Positions 10,800-21,362 of a stretch of 64,000 nucleotides of DNA are shown in pieces. The stretch spans positions 3,472,001-3,536,000 of the forward strand of contig NW_026944384.1 of NCBI RefSeq assembly GCF_033439725.1, in the 5' to 3' direction. Both the position numbers and the translations under genes were made by a program. Numbering within the stretch: position 1 is the stretch's first letter; each line of letters opens with the position of its first letter. Under the pieces are notes generated by a model. That model made no database searches. It had not been told where the DNA came from and saw only the letters and a program-made list of their open reading frames with translations. The stretch comes from Neurospora tetraspora (lineage: Eukaryota > Ascomycota > Sordariomycetes > Sordariales > Sordariaceae).

Positions 10800-11135
10800 G
10801 AGCACTAGGGGGGTGTGAAGAGGGATGGGTGTAGTACAGGAAGGGACAGATGTATGATTTATCTTCGCTTTATGCTCTGTCTGTCCTGTTCAGAGTCTGC
10901 TGGGATCCTATTAAGGGTGAAAGAAGTAATCATAGGGGGGGTATACGCTGCTTATGCTAAGGTAATACAACAAGCCAAAGGGAAGAAGGCCAAGGGAAGA
11001 AGAAGTGTAGCGCCGGAAGAAAGAACTCGGAGACGAAATCATACCCAACTACCAACCCGCCGCGATACCATGAATGCAATCCAGTCGTGTCAATAAATGC
11101 GTACCACCGCTCGTCATTCAACCATCCCTCCTCAA
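10800..11135. other. convergent 3' regions of GET4 and the Q-rich gene
   Basis: Short spacer between two genes that point at each other; it must hold both poly(A) sites. No coding signal. Confidence 0.6.
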
Positions 11136-12091
11136 TCAATGCAGATGAAGTACCTCCTCCCTCTCAAACATCCAATTATCCTCATATAACGCCGCAACCT
11201 TGGTCTTTAAGCTCGCCTTGACTGCCTCCAGGAGTTCTGTAATTCAGTCGTTAGTCAACCTTGCTCCCATATCATCCTGTCACCCACGCGCGCCGTTCAA
11301 GCTTAAAACATACCTTCAGTATCCATCCCACCCTCTCCTCCTCCCCCAGCAGCACCACCGCCACCTTCTGATTCACCAAAATCCCCCCTCCCTTCCGCCT
11401 CATGCTCAGTCAACCACTCCCTCACCGCATCCGCCAACCTCTCCCTTTCTTTCTCCTGCTCCATCCGCGCCTCCATGATCGCTTCCGTCTCCTCGTCGTA
11501 GGGGGGCGTGGGTGGGTCGTTGCCTAGGTCGATTTCTCCTGTTTCTTTGTCGCGGACGACGATTTCAAGGTCGGGGTCTGTTACGGGTTGATGATGGTCC
11601 TCTTGTGAGGAAGAGGTCATTTTGGTGTCTTCTTCGTCGGGTTGGTGGGGTGGTAGTTGTTGGTATTGTTGGAGATGGGGGAGGGAGTCTTGAGGGTAGG
11701 AGTAGGAGTAGGGATGGGGATAGGTTTGGGAATAAGGTTGGGGTTGAGTGAGGTAAGTTTGCTGGTGTTGATAATGCGCGTGCGGGTGTTGTGGATGAGA
11801 CTGAAAGTTGTTTTGGTAGGTTTGAGAAGGTTGAGCAGTCTGAGACTGAGAGGACTGAGAGTAGTGTCCTTGAGACTGTTGAGAGTCTGGAGCAGCAGTG
11901 GGTTGTCGGGTTGGTTGTGCTGACTGTGCTTGTGATTGTGGTTGCCCCTGTTGAAAGAGGTTGCGGCGGACTGATGCTCCGGCTCTTGCTCCTGCTCCTG
12001 CTCCGGCGGAAGAGAGTCCGGTGTGTGGAGGAGGCGCGGTTCGTGAGGGAGCAGCGGGTTTGAAGTTGGGGCCGGGACGACGGTCGGCCAT
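11136..12091 (-). CDS. Q/S-rich protein of unknown function with a conserved-looking C-terminal segment
   Basis: Read on the minus strand: exon 1 12091-11314 and exon 2 11236-11136, with a 77-nt intron that has GTATGT donor, CTAAC branch and TACAG acceptor; 292 residues. I do not recognise the family. Residues 1-60 are Ala/Pro/Arg-rich, about 50-150 are dominated by Q, S, P and Y (prion-like composition), then follows an acidic, ordered-looking part (EIVVRDKETGEIDLGNDPP and PYDEETEAIMEARM) and a Glu/Arg-rich helix. The short second exon adds ELLEAVKASLKTKVAALYE, a probable amphipathic helix, and DNWMFE. Ending the protein inside the intron (MF-stop) is the unspliced alternative. It faces pol3 with a shared upstream region. 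A candidate small coding exon lies upstream in the same direction (12149-12478). Confidence 0.7.
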
Positions 12092-12871
12092 TTGTTTGGA
12101 TGTTGTTTGTTGAAGCGTATGTAATGATATAACTTCAGCTTTCGCAGTTCAGTGAGTGAAACTGTTGAGATTATTGACTTTCAGCTCGTTTATTAGGCCA
12201 ATGGGCGATTCTTCAGACTCTGTTGCCTACCAACTTTCGAAGGGAGAATAAGAAGTGATGTAATAAAATTGTAAGTGGTAAGAGAGAAGACGCGGGGCAT
12301 ACCCCGGTCGCTGCACCGCGATAACGTGAAGTGGAGGGAGGACAGGGTTAGGGTCTGACACGAGCTCACGTGCTTCGATTAAAACGGCTTCAGTGCCGTT
12401 ATCCAGTTTCAGGTTGCCATTCGCAAGCTCGATGATGGGTTGGATTTTTGGCTGGATTGAGTATACGGGTACACTCATGCTTAGGTTTGTTGAAGATAAA
12501 AAGACCTTGTCATTTCGCAGACAGTGCTTCAAATGGTGGTAATACAAAGGTAGAGGTACCTTGCTCTAGCTGCAGGGGTTAAAGAGGTGCAGTTACAGGT
12601 AATTAACGGCACGATGTAAAAGTGGGTGCTTGTCACGTAACAAAGACATTCGTCGCGTCAGTCGCGATTCCCATTTCGTCCCATTTGCAACTTTCTATCC
12701 TCCTTCCCTCTCTCCAACCAGACACACACTCTCTTTGGCTGTAATTGTTGCTCTTTTCTTGTTCTTAACTCTCACACAAGCCGACAACGTAATATCCTGA
12801 AAGACGTCCGTTCTTGTGGATTTTACCCAAGCCGACCTCCACCACAGACACTCGACTTTCAAAGAGCCAGA
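12092..12871. other. divergent promoter region between the Q-rich gene and pol3
   Basis: Apart from the candidate small exon on the minus strand, this stretch holds the back-to-back promoters. The part from about 12660 to 12871 is pyrimidine-rich and looks like the pol3 leader. Confidence 0.5.
12149..12478 (-). CDS. candidate small upstream coding exon (62 aa if spliced)
   Basis: From the ATG at 12478 the minus strand reads 58 codons of protein-like sequence (MSVPVYSIQPKIQPIIELAN at the start, LVSDPNPVLPPLHVIAVQRPG at the end) up to a good donor GTATGC at 12302. The best acceptor (CTCAACAG, exon from 12161, CTAAT branch upstream) gives a stop after four more codons; reading through the donor ends at 12227. 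I could not join it in phase with the Q-rich protein, because the stop TGA lies between. It may be an upstream ORF of that gene, a separate micro-gene, or an exon whose partner I missed. The codon pattern rather than any homology supports it. Confidence 0.35.
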
Positions 12872-15800
12872 ATGGCGCCCTCAGCGTTGCCTCAGAAGCG
12901 CGCGTTCGGCGAGGCATCAAGCGCCCTCAGCAACATTCACAACCTCCCCGCCGCTTCCTCAGATTCAACCAAGAAAAGACGCCTTGACAATGTTCCTCCC
13001 TCTTCCCGCTTCCGAACTTTCAAGAATGATGGCAAGGGCAGGATACCCTCTACCCAACCCAAGAGCGCCTTCGAGAGCGAGGTGCTTGAACGCATGAGCC
13101 AGGATATCTCGGAGCTGAAGCAGAACAACTCGGAAAAGGATCAAGCTTGGGACCGCCCGCCACTACCAGCGACCTACAACCCAGCTACAGACAGTCTCTG
13201 TTTTCAGTCCATTGAGGCTGAAGAGGGATTCCTCCACGGCGGCCAAGCGACCATTAAGCTGTTTGGTGTTACTGAGAATGGAAATTCGGTTCTCCTCCAT
13301 GTCAAAGACTTCAAACACTACCTCTATGTTCAAGCTCCTGTATCGTTTGGTCCCGATGATTGCCCCAAATACAGAGTATTCCTCGAAACCCAGCTCGCCA
13401 TGCCCACACCGGCCATCCACTCGGTCACCCTGACGATGCGCGAGAACATGTACGGCTTTCAAGGCAACACACAAAACCCTTATATCAAGGTCACCGTCAA
13501 CGACCCCAAGTTTCTCCCCAGAGTTCGAAGATTGATCGAAACGAACAAAGCCAACTGGAAGGGCATGTGGAAGAGCGATGGGTCTATCATGACCTTTGAT
13601 GATATCCAGTATTTGCTTCGGTTCATGGTCGACTGCTCGGTATGCCACCCCCTTGCACTACCCCCAAGATTCCCCAAGCTAACAAACACCAGATTGCTGG
13701 TATGTCTTGGGTGGAGGCTCCCTCAGGCAGCTATCAGCTTGTCACCGATAAACACTCCAACTGTCAAATCGAAGCCGAGATGAGCTACCGTGACCTCATA
13801 GCACACAAGCCCGTCGGCGAATGGTCCAAGATGGCACCTCTCCGAATTCTCTCCTTCGATATCGAGTGCGCTGGCCGCAAGGGTATCTTTCCCGAACCGC
13901 AACACGACTCCGTCATTCAGATCGCCAACATTGTCACAAAGTACGGAGAGAAAAAGCCGTTCGTCCGGAATGTGTTCTGTCTTGACACGACTAGCCCGAT
14001 TGTCGCTACCCAGATTCTGTCTTTTGACAGGGAAGAGGACATGCTTCGCGAATGGCGCAACTTCTTAGAACAGGTCGATCCGGATATCATCATCGGTTAC
14101 AATATTGCCAACTTCGATTTCCCCTACCTTCTAGACCGAGCCAAACACCTCAAAGTCAAGGATTTCGACTTTTGGTCCCGTACCAGGGTAAGATCTGTGG
14201 CAAAGGAGACAAACTTCTCCAGCAAGCAAATGGGCAACCGTGACACCAAGGCTACAAATACCAACGGACGTCTTCAGCTCGACATGCTACAACTGGTACA
14301 ACGTGATTATCAGTTGAGAAGTTACACCCTCAACTCTGTCTGTTCAAACTTCTTAGGGGAGCAGAAAGAAGACGTCCATCATTCCATGATCACGGAGTTG
14401 TTCGAAGGCACACCAGAATCCAGGCGACGTCTTGCACTTTACTGCTTGAAGGATGCCTATCTACCACAAAGGTTGATGGACAAGCTATCCTGTCTAGAAA
14501 ACTACACGGAAATGGCAAGAGTCACAGGTGTGCCGTTCAACTTCCTCTTGGCCAGAGGTCAGCAAGTCAAGTTCCTGAGTCAACTATTCCGCAAGGCTTT
14601 GGAGCAGAAGCTGGTCATTCCCAATCTGCGTCCCGAGTCCTCGGAAGAGCAGTACGAAGGTGCTACTGTCATCGAGCCCACAAGAGGCTACTACGATGTG
14701 CCCATTGCCACTCTCGATTTCGCTTCACTGTATCCCAGTATCATGCAGGCGCACAACCTCTGCTACACAACGCTCATCAAGAAGCGAGATATCGAGAGGT
14801 GGAACTTGAAGAAGGACGAGGACTATATCGTTACTCCCAACGGAGATATGTTTGCAACGACCAAGCAGAAGAAGGCTCTCTTAGCACAAATTCTGGAGGA
14901 ATTGCTCTCTGCCAGAAAACAAGCAAAGCGCGAGTTGGCCGTAGAGAAGGACCCCTTCAAGAAGGCTGTGCTGAACGGTCGTCAGTTGGCCTTGAAGATC
15001 AGCGCCAACTCCGTCTACGGTTTGACGGGAGCCACGAACGGCAAACTTCCCTGCTTGGAAATCGCCAGTAGTGTCACCAGTTTCGGTCGTCAAATGATTG
15101 AGAGGACCAAGAAGGAGGTGGAGGAGCGGTATACCATTGCCAATGGCTACTCTCACGATGCGCAGGTTATCTACGGTGATACCGATTCCGTCATGGTCAA
15201 GTTCGGAACCAAGGATCTTGCTGAGGCCATGAAGCTCGGTCAAGATGCCTCGGAGTATGTCTCGAGCAAGTTCATCAAGCCCATCAAGTTGGAGTTCGAA
15301 AAGGTCTATTTCCCGTACCTTCTCATCAACAAGAAGCGTTATGCGGGTCTGTACTGGACCAAGCCTGAGAAGTACGATAAGATGGACACCAAGGGTATCG
15401 AGACGGTTCGTCGTGACAACTGTTTGCTAGTCCAGACTGTCATCGAGAAGGTTCTTAGAATGATCCTGATCGACCAAGACGTCCCTGGAGCTCAAGCGTA
15501 AGAATCTCCCAGTTTTACCCCTTTCCCCTGGTCGATATCATGCTAACATATTCGCCAGATATGTCAAAGACACCATCGCCGACCTCCTACAAAACAAGAT
15601 CGACATGTCCAAGCTAGTCATCACCAAGGCCCTGACCAAGGAGAACTACGACGCCAAGCAAGCCCACGTCGAGCTCGCGCAGCGCATGAAGAAGCGCGAC
15701 GCCGGTTCCGCCCCAGGGCTCGGCGATCGCGTCGCCTACGTCATGGTGAAAGGCGCGACGGGCTCCAAGAATTTCGAGCGCTCCGAGGACCCCATCTACG

Positions 15801-16300
15801 TGCTCGAGCACAACGTGCCCATCGACACCAAGTACTACCTGGACAACCAGCTGGCGAAACCCTTGGGCCGCATCTTCGAGCCCATCCTGGGCGAGACCAA
15901 GGCCAAGTCACTCCTGCACGGTGACCACACCCGCGTCGTCTCGGTCGCCGCCCCCACTGTCGGAGGACTCATGAAGTTCGCCAAGAAGACGCAGACCTGC
16001 ATGGGCTGCAAGAAGCCGCTGACGGGTAAAGAGGAGAGCCAGGGTGCCGTCTGCACGGATGATGCTCCGAGAGTGGGTGAGCTGTACAAGAAGACGCTGG
16101 ATAAGGTGTCGGATCTGGAGATTAGGTTTGGCAGGCTGTGGACCCAGTGTCAGAGGTGTCAGGGGTCGATGCACTGCGAGGTCATTTGCAGTAGCAAGGA
16201 TTGCCCGATTTTCTACATGCGGATGAAGGCGAAGAAGGATCTGGAGGATGCGAATAAGGAGTTGCAGAGGTTTGATTTTGATGCGGCTGCTATGTGGTAA
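12872..16300 (+). CDS. pol3: DNA polymerase delta catalytic subunit
   Basis: Three exons, 12872-13639, 13693-15497 and 15559-16300, with introns of 53 and 61 nt, give 1104 residues (yeast Pol3 has 1097). The enzyme copies the lagging strand and proofreads. The N-terminus carries a basic KKRR segment for nuclear import. The 3'-5' exonuclease begins with FDIEC (D312, E314) and continues with [14 protein letters not shown] and YCLKDAYLP. The polymerase has motif [11 protein letters not shown], motif B with [13 protein letters not shown], and motif C YGDTDS near residue 750. The C-terminus keeps both cysteine modules: CysA from CMGC (about 1005) and CysB from CQRC to CSSKDC (about 1055), the latter binding a 4Fe-4S cluster in the family. 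All catalytic residues are present. The first ATG after the C-rich leader is used. Confidence 0.97.
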
Positions 16301-16919
16301 AGGGGAGTATATGTAGGTGTATCGGTGGGTTCCTGAAGGATGACTGATTATGCGGTCAGCGTGTGTTTACGAGGGATGGGATAAGAAAGGCTGTTTAAAC
16401 CAAGTGTAAGGGTATCACATTGGTATGTCAAAGCGTTTTGGTTGTCATGGATTACCGGCAATTGGAGGTATATCTTATATAAGCTATATGCGAAAAGGAT
16501 GGGCAAATCTTGTTCTGAGAAAATTGTCATTATGTTTCTGGTCCATCGGAGATCAATCATGAGTGGTTATAGTAAAGCGAGAAGGCTTAATAGTACTTTG
16601 TCATCGCGGATCGCAAGTACACAAAAATGTGATTGTCCCAATATATATAAATATGGATGGTACTCTCCGGGCCTGCCAGAGTATCTTGCTCAGTATCTAT
16701 GTACGCACTCTAACCGTGGTATCGACCTCACCCTCAGCTTATATAACCTCATCTTAGTCTTCCCCAAGAAAAAAAGCAAGCAGACTCCAAACTAAGCTCC
16801 AGACGCCATACCGGTATATAACAGAATGAAATATCCAACTGTTATCGATAAAGTGAACCGCATATGTCCAAAATCATCATCATAGTCCGTCATCGTCGTC
16901 ATCCTTCCCATCATTGCTC
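16301..16919. other. convergent 3' regions of pol3 and the flavoenzyme-hydrolase gene
   Basis: A/T-richer spacer with TATATAAATATA-like runs near 16640; it must contain two poly(A) sites. No gene seen. Confidence 0.6.
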
Positions 16920-19900
16920 TCAGTAAAGCAACTCTCCAGAATCAACCATCTCCTTAAACTCATCATTCGGCTCCACAAACTTGTACGTCTCCCCTCTGCA
17001 CACTCTATCCACCTCCTCTCTCACAAACGGATAGACGTCCTTCCACGCATTCCGTCCCATCCACACATCCAAGTGTCCATACCCAGGCACCACGCGCCTC
17101 TTGTAGCTAGTATCGTTGGTACCAAAAGTGTCGCACAAGATCTCGTACGTGCGCTCCGTCGACTCGGGCGACAGCACAGCCTGGTCGCGGCCGACGAACA
17201 GCAGGAACGGGATGCCCTTAAGCCGCTGGATGTTCTCGGGCGTATCGAGGCGCTGGCACAGGGGCTCGTTAGCCATAACGTGGCCCTCGGCCCCCTGTTT
17301 CATGAGCAGGTGGAGCAGCTTCATGTTGACGCCGCCGAAGAAGCGGTCGATCTGCCGGTGCGTGGCCTCGTTCATGTTGCTGTGGTTCCAGCACCGGCCA
17401 AATACCAGGCTGGTGCGGTGGCAGGCTGCGTTGTTGCAGATCTCCTTGCGCGGTTGCGGGTAGAGACGCAATAGCTGGTTGAGAGCCTGCTGGACGTAGC
17501 TATCGTCACGGCTGGTGCTGCAGCTGAACCAGTTGCCGGCGAGGGCCTTGTAGATCTTGTCATAGGGGCCCGTGGTGGCCTTGATGAGGTTCATGGTTTG
17601 CCAGATGGGGTTCATGAAGACTTGGGAGCAGGAGACGCCGAGGAACCAGTCGGTTGGGATGGTGCCGTCGAGCATACCGGTGGAGAGAGCCACACTGCCC
17701 ATGCAGTGGGCGATGGTGTAGATCTTCTCCCGGCCGTAGTTCTCACGGATATACTGCATGCATGCCTTGATGTCAAGACGGGCATCGTAGGTGGTCCAGC
17801 TGTTCTCCGCAACCATGAGCTGTCCGATACGGTGAACTGTGATAAACACACGATAACCCGCGCGTCTGAAGTAGTTGACGGCGTTGTACCGGATGGTAGG
17901 AAGGGCGAAAATGTGGTGATCAACTGCCGCACCGGGAACCATGAAGAGGTTCTTGATGTTCTTCTTGTCGTTATCGGGGTAGTGAGTTGGCTCCCACATA
18001 TGCAGGCGAGTGCAGACTCCATCGTCGGCGTAGATGGCAAAGGATTTTTTTGGTGGTGTGTTGTTGATGTAGCCTGTGGGCAACATGCTTGGGTACTCGA
18101 GAGGAGTCAACGGCGCCATGAAGAGGGAGAGAGACTTGCGGGTGAAAAAGGTGAGGAAGCTGGCCGCACTGGCTACCTTCTTCAACAGGTTGCTGCCTGT
18201 TGGTGTCATAGTCAAGATCTCAGAGAGGAAGTCCTTCGGTTGGATGTTCATGATACCCTTGGCGAGTACCTTGCCACGCCTCCAAGCGTTTTCATCGTCG
18301 AGATTGCTGCACATTCCATCCACATGCTCGCTGATTGTCACGTAGAGCGTGCTAGTCGATCGCCAAAACTGTAGAGGGTTCAACGCAACAGACGAATCAA
18401 CAACCTTGTAACCGTGGAAGTGCAGCCTCCTGCCATCAACGCCGGTCATATCAAAATCATACGTCAAGTTCCGGGTACCAGGTGCCTTGTCATCAATGAT
18501 GAACAGATTGAATTCGCCTCTCCGAACCATGAACGGTGAGCCAGGAATTGCGGGGCACACAAAGGTTCCCGTAAGCATGGCCCGATGTTGAGCGTGTTCA
18601 AGGGTCCTTAGAGTGTCGAAAGCCTGCACACTAAGGAAGAAGCGAGCGCTCTCGCAGTGCGATTTGGCGGTCCGGTAGGCAAGCTCGTATGTAGACCGCT
18701 CATCCGTGTTCATGTTAGGATCATGATGGATGAAGCCAGACATGACCTCAGTGAAACCCATGCCGCTCGAGCAAAGTTCCTTGGCCATTTGGATAGCTCG
18801 GGTTGCGTAGCCGAGACTGTACCCCTCTTCCACGGCTTCGATCTTTGAGACAGTCCTCTGTGGCAAATGCTGCTTGGGCTTATGTTGTGGCTCACCAAAC
18901 AAATCAAGGACGCCGTTCTCCTCCTCGCTGATTTGCAAACCCTGGCGCTGGCAGTAGGCTTCAACAGACCGTTCCGCTAGGGCAGCAATGGTGGCGAAAG
19001 GATTGGCACCCAGAGCGGTGGGAATCACCGCGGCGTCTGTGACGATGAGGCCGCCATGGGTCTCACTTCCGAGTCCCGTGAACACCTCACCCACATGGTT
19101 GGTGACACCGGTCCGACCCGTATTGTCTCGGGCCATACAAGCTCCGCTGTAAATTTCGAGGTTGTGTTAGTCTAACCATATGTGCCACAGTACACATGTA
19201 CGAGGGTTTGATGTTTAAGAAGGGACAACATACCCGATGGGATGGACTGTTACTTGCTGGTTGCCCAGCATAGCGTCAAAGGGGTTCTTGACATAGGTGC
19301 CACCAACAGCTTCCGTAGCTTGTGCCAAAAGGGCATTCAGCTTCTTGACATGGTCACTTCGACCAACTCCGACGAACTCGAGGACTGGCTTATCATCCTG
19401 CAGTGTTAACATGGCCTGGTTACCTATGAGGGGGTTAGTCTTCATGATAATGTTGCTTTGCTCGAGCTTTTTTTGGCTGCTTACTATCATGGGACATGAT
19501 GAGGTAAACCTGTGTCCTCGCAATGGCACCCTTCTTGAAGTAAGGGCCCAAGAACCGGCTACCATAACGTGCAAGGGCAGAGTGTGCCTTGTCAAGGACA
19601 GTCAAGTTCTTGGGTTCTTCGCTTCCCGGCATCAAGTCTAGCATCGCTTGTAGGAAATGTGCAAGGGCATGAGGAACCGAACCCTCTTCGATGACGAATC
19701 CGTCTAGAGGGTTCTCTAGGTTATGTCTGCAATCAATCACACTGGTGATGCAAGGCCCAATTGGATTGTATGGCGAAGGGTATGCCCGGCCAATGCCGTT
19801 CACTGTCTCATTTGTGTTGTAGCTTGTGATAAAAGGTCAGCTTTAGCTCGCTTCAAAAACACTTTAAACAAGTAAAACGTTAAAACTCACCCAAACGCTA

Positions 19901-21362
19901 GGATGTCTCCATTGCCACTCATATTCTGGCCGACCAAGTTGCTCATCTCGAGTCCCATAGCTTTGCTTCTGAGCAGAATCTCGGGAGTTGCAAGGGCGCC
20001 AGCGCCCAGGAAGACGGCCTTCCGCGCCCTCACCCACATTAGGTCGCCGTGAAGGTTCGCTTTGAAGTGGCCACGATTGCGACCATGCCAGGCGAAGTAG
20101 ACGAGGTAGCCGTCATCGTTACCATCTTCGTCCTTGGCCTTTTCAATGTACCGCACCTCGCACTCGCAGAACAGTTCAGCGCCCCAGTTCCAGGCATCAG
20201 CCAGATAGGTAACCAGCGTGGTCGTTTTTGAGCCGTCGTTGACGCCAGTAGCATCCTGGCCGGTCAAAGCTGATGCTGACATCTCAACACCACAGCTATT
20301 GGGGCCATTCTGGAAGCGTGTTGTCTGCTTGACCTTCCTCCACCTGTCACCATAGCCCATATACTGGGCTTGCTTCTTGAGGAGCTTGGCCTTAGGAAGC
20401 TCGGGCCAGTCATCGGGGTACTCTGCCGGCTCAAGTACTTTCTCTACCTTCTCATAGTCTAATAGCGAAGATTAGTATCCATCTTGTAAACCATCTGTGC
20501 TGCGCAGGGTTTGTGAAGAGGCCTTTCAACTTACACTTGTCCAAAGAGTCCACTTTGTTCCGGATCTCGGGAGGCCAGGCCTTCATGGCCAAGGTACCTT
20601 TATCGGCCTCCATGAAGACATTAGCGTTCATGAGACTTGTTCCACCGAGGCCTGAATTCCATGTTAGCTGGCTCCATGTCATGCTTCTGCACAGGTATAC
20701 ATACCATTAGCCACAACGGCGTTTTGTCCCTTTCCGAAAATCAAGTGATACATGCCGGTGGGATCACCCGTCTCAACGGGTATACCATCCAAAGATCCTG
20801 GGGCAAAGGTACCGGATGTATGAAGTTCCTTGAAGGCATCCGCGGCACCAGTAGGGTATTCGCCAGGCCACTTCTCACGGCCACGCTCAAGGACACACAC
20901 CGACGAGCCTGTACGAGCCATGCGTGACGCCGCAACACCACCACCGTAGCCGGATCCAATAACCACAACATCGTAGGCGACCTGTATAAGTTCGACGGGC
21001 TTCGAGATTCTCGGAAACGCTTGACGGTCTTGGTCGGCCACATAACTGCGCACTTTGGCGTTGGCTCGAGCGCGAGGTCCTCCAGCTTGGTGGTCATGGA
21101 TACCCTCTGTCGGAATCTGGTGAGACACTGGGTTGGACCGAGGGAAATCTCGAGGTTCTTGCTTGGGGCTCCTACGGGGAGTAGGGGGGAAGTCCGAATC
21201 GGGCGACTCGGTGAAGGAGGCGTCTGAGTCGCCGTTGATATGTGTAGAGCCGGGGAAGAGGCCGGTGGTGTCGGTTTTCACTCCGAGTTGGTCACCACTA
21301 TAGGCCGGGGTCGGCGGAGGTGACGGAGCACCGTTTGACTGGTGAGCTGATAGCCTATCCAT
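16920..21362 (-). CDS. GMC/cholesterol-oxidase-like flavoenzyme fused to an alpha/beta hydrolase
   Basis: Six exons on the minus strand: 21362-20705, 20651-20535, 20458-19891, 19822-19485, 19423-19234 and 19146-16920. The introns (53, 76, 68, 61, 87 nt) all have GT..AG ends and keep phase, giving 1365 residues. Residues 1-130 are disordered and Pro/Ser-rich. The FAD-binding motif VVVIGSGYGGGVAASR is near residue 135, NGLGGTSLMNANVF near 218, and the GMC end HPIGGACMARD...NPFATIAALAER near 620-680, all as in cholesterol-oxidase-type enzymes. A linker domain (FVCPAIPGSPFMVRRGEFNL) follows. The C-terminal 370 residues form an alpha/beta hydrolase with nucleophile elbow AHCMGS (Cys about 1105), acid GRDQ (Asp about 1278) and histidine GYGHLD (about 1315). 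Sterol or lipid is the likely substrate class; the reaction is inferred. There is no signal peptide or clear membrane anchor. Confidence 0.88.

Noticed and set aside
12149-12478. direct fusion of the small exon to the Q-rich protein
   Set aside because: A stop codon lies in phase just upstream of the Q-rich start and no acceptor after it has the right phase for the donor at 12302.
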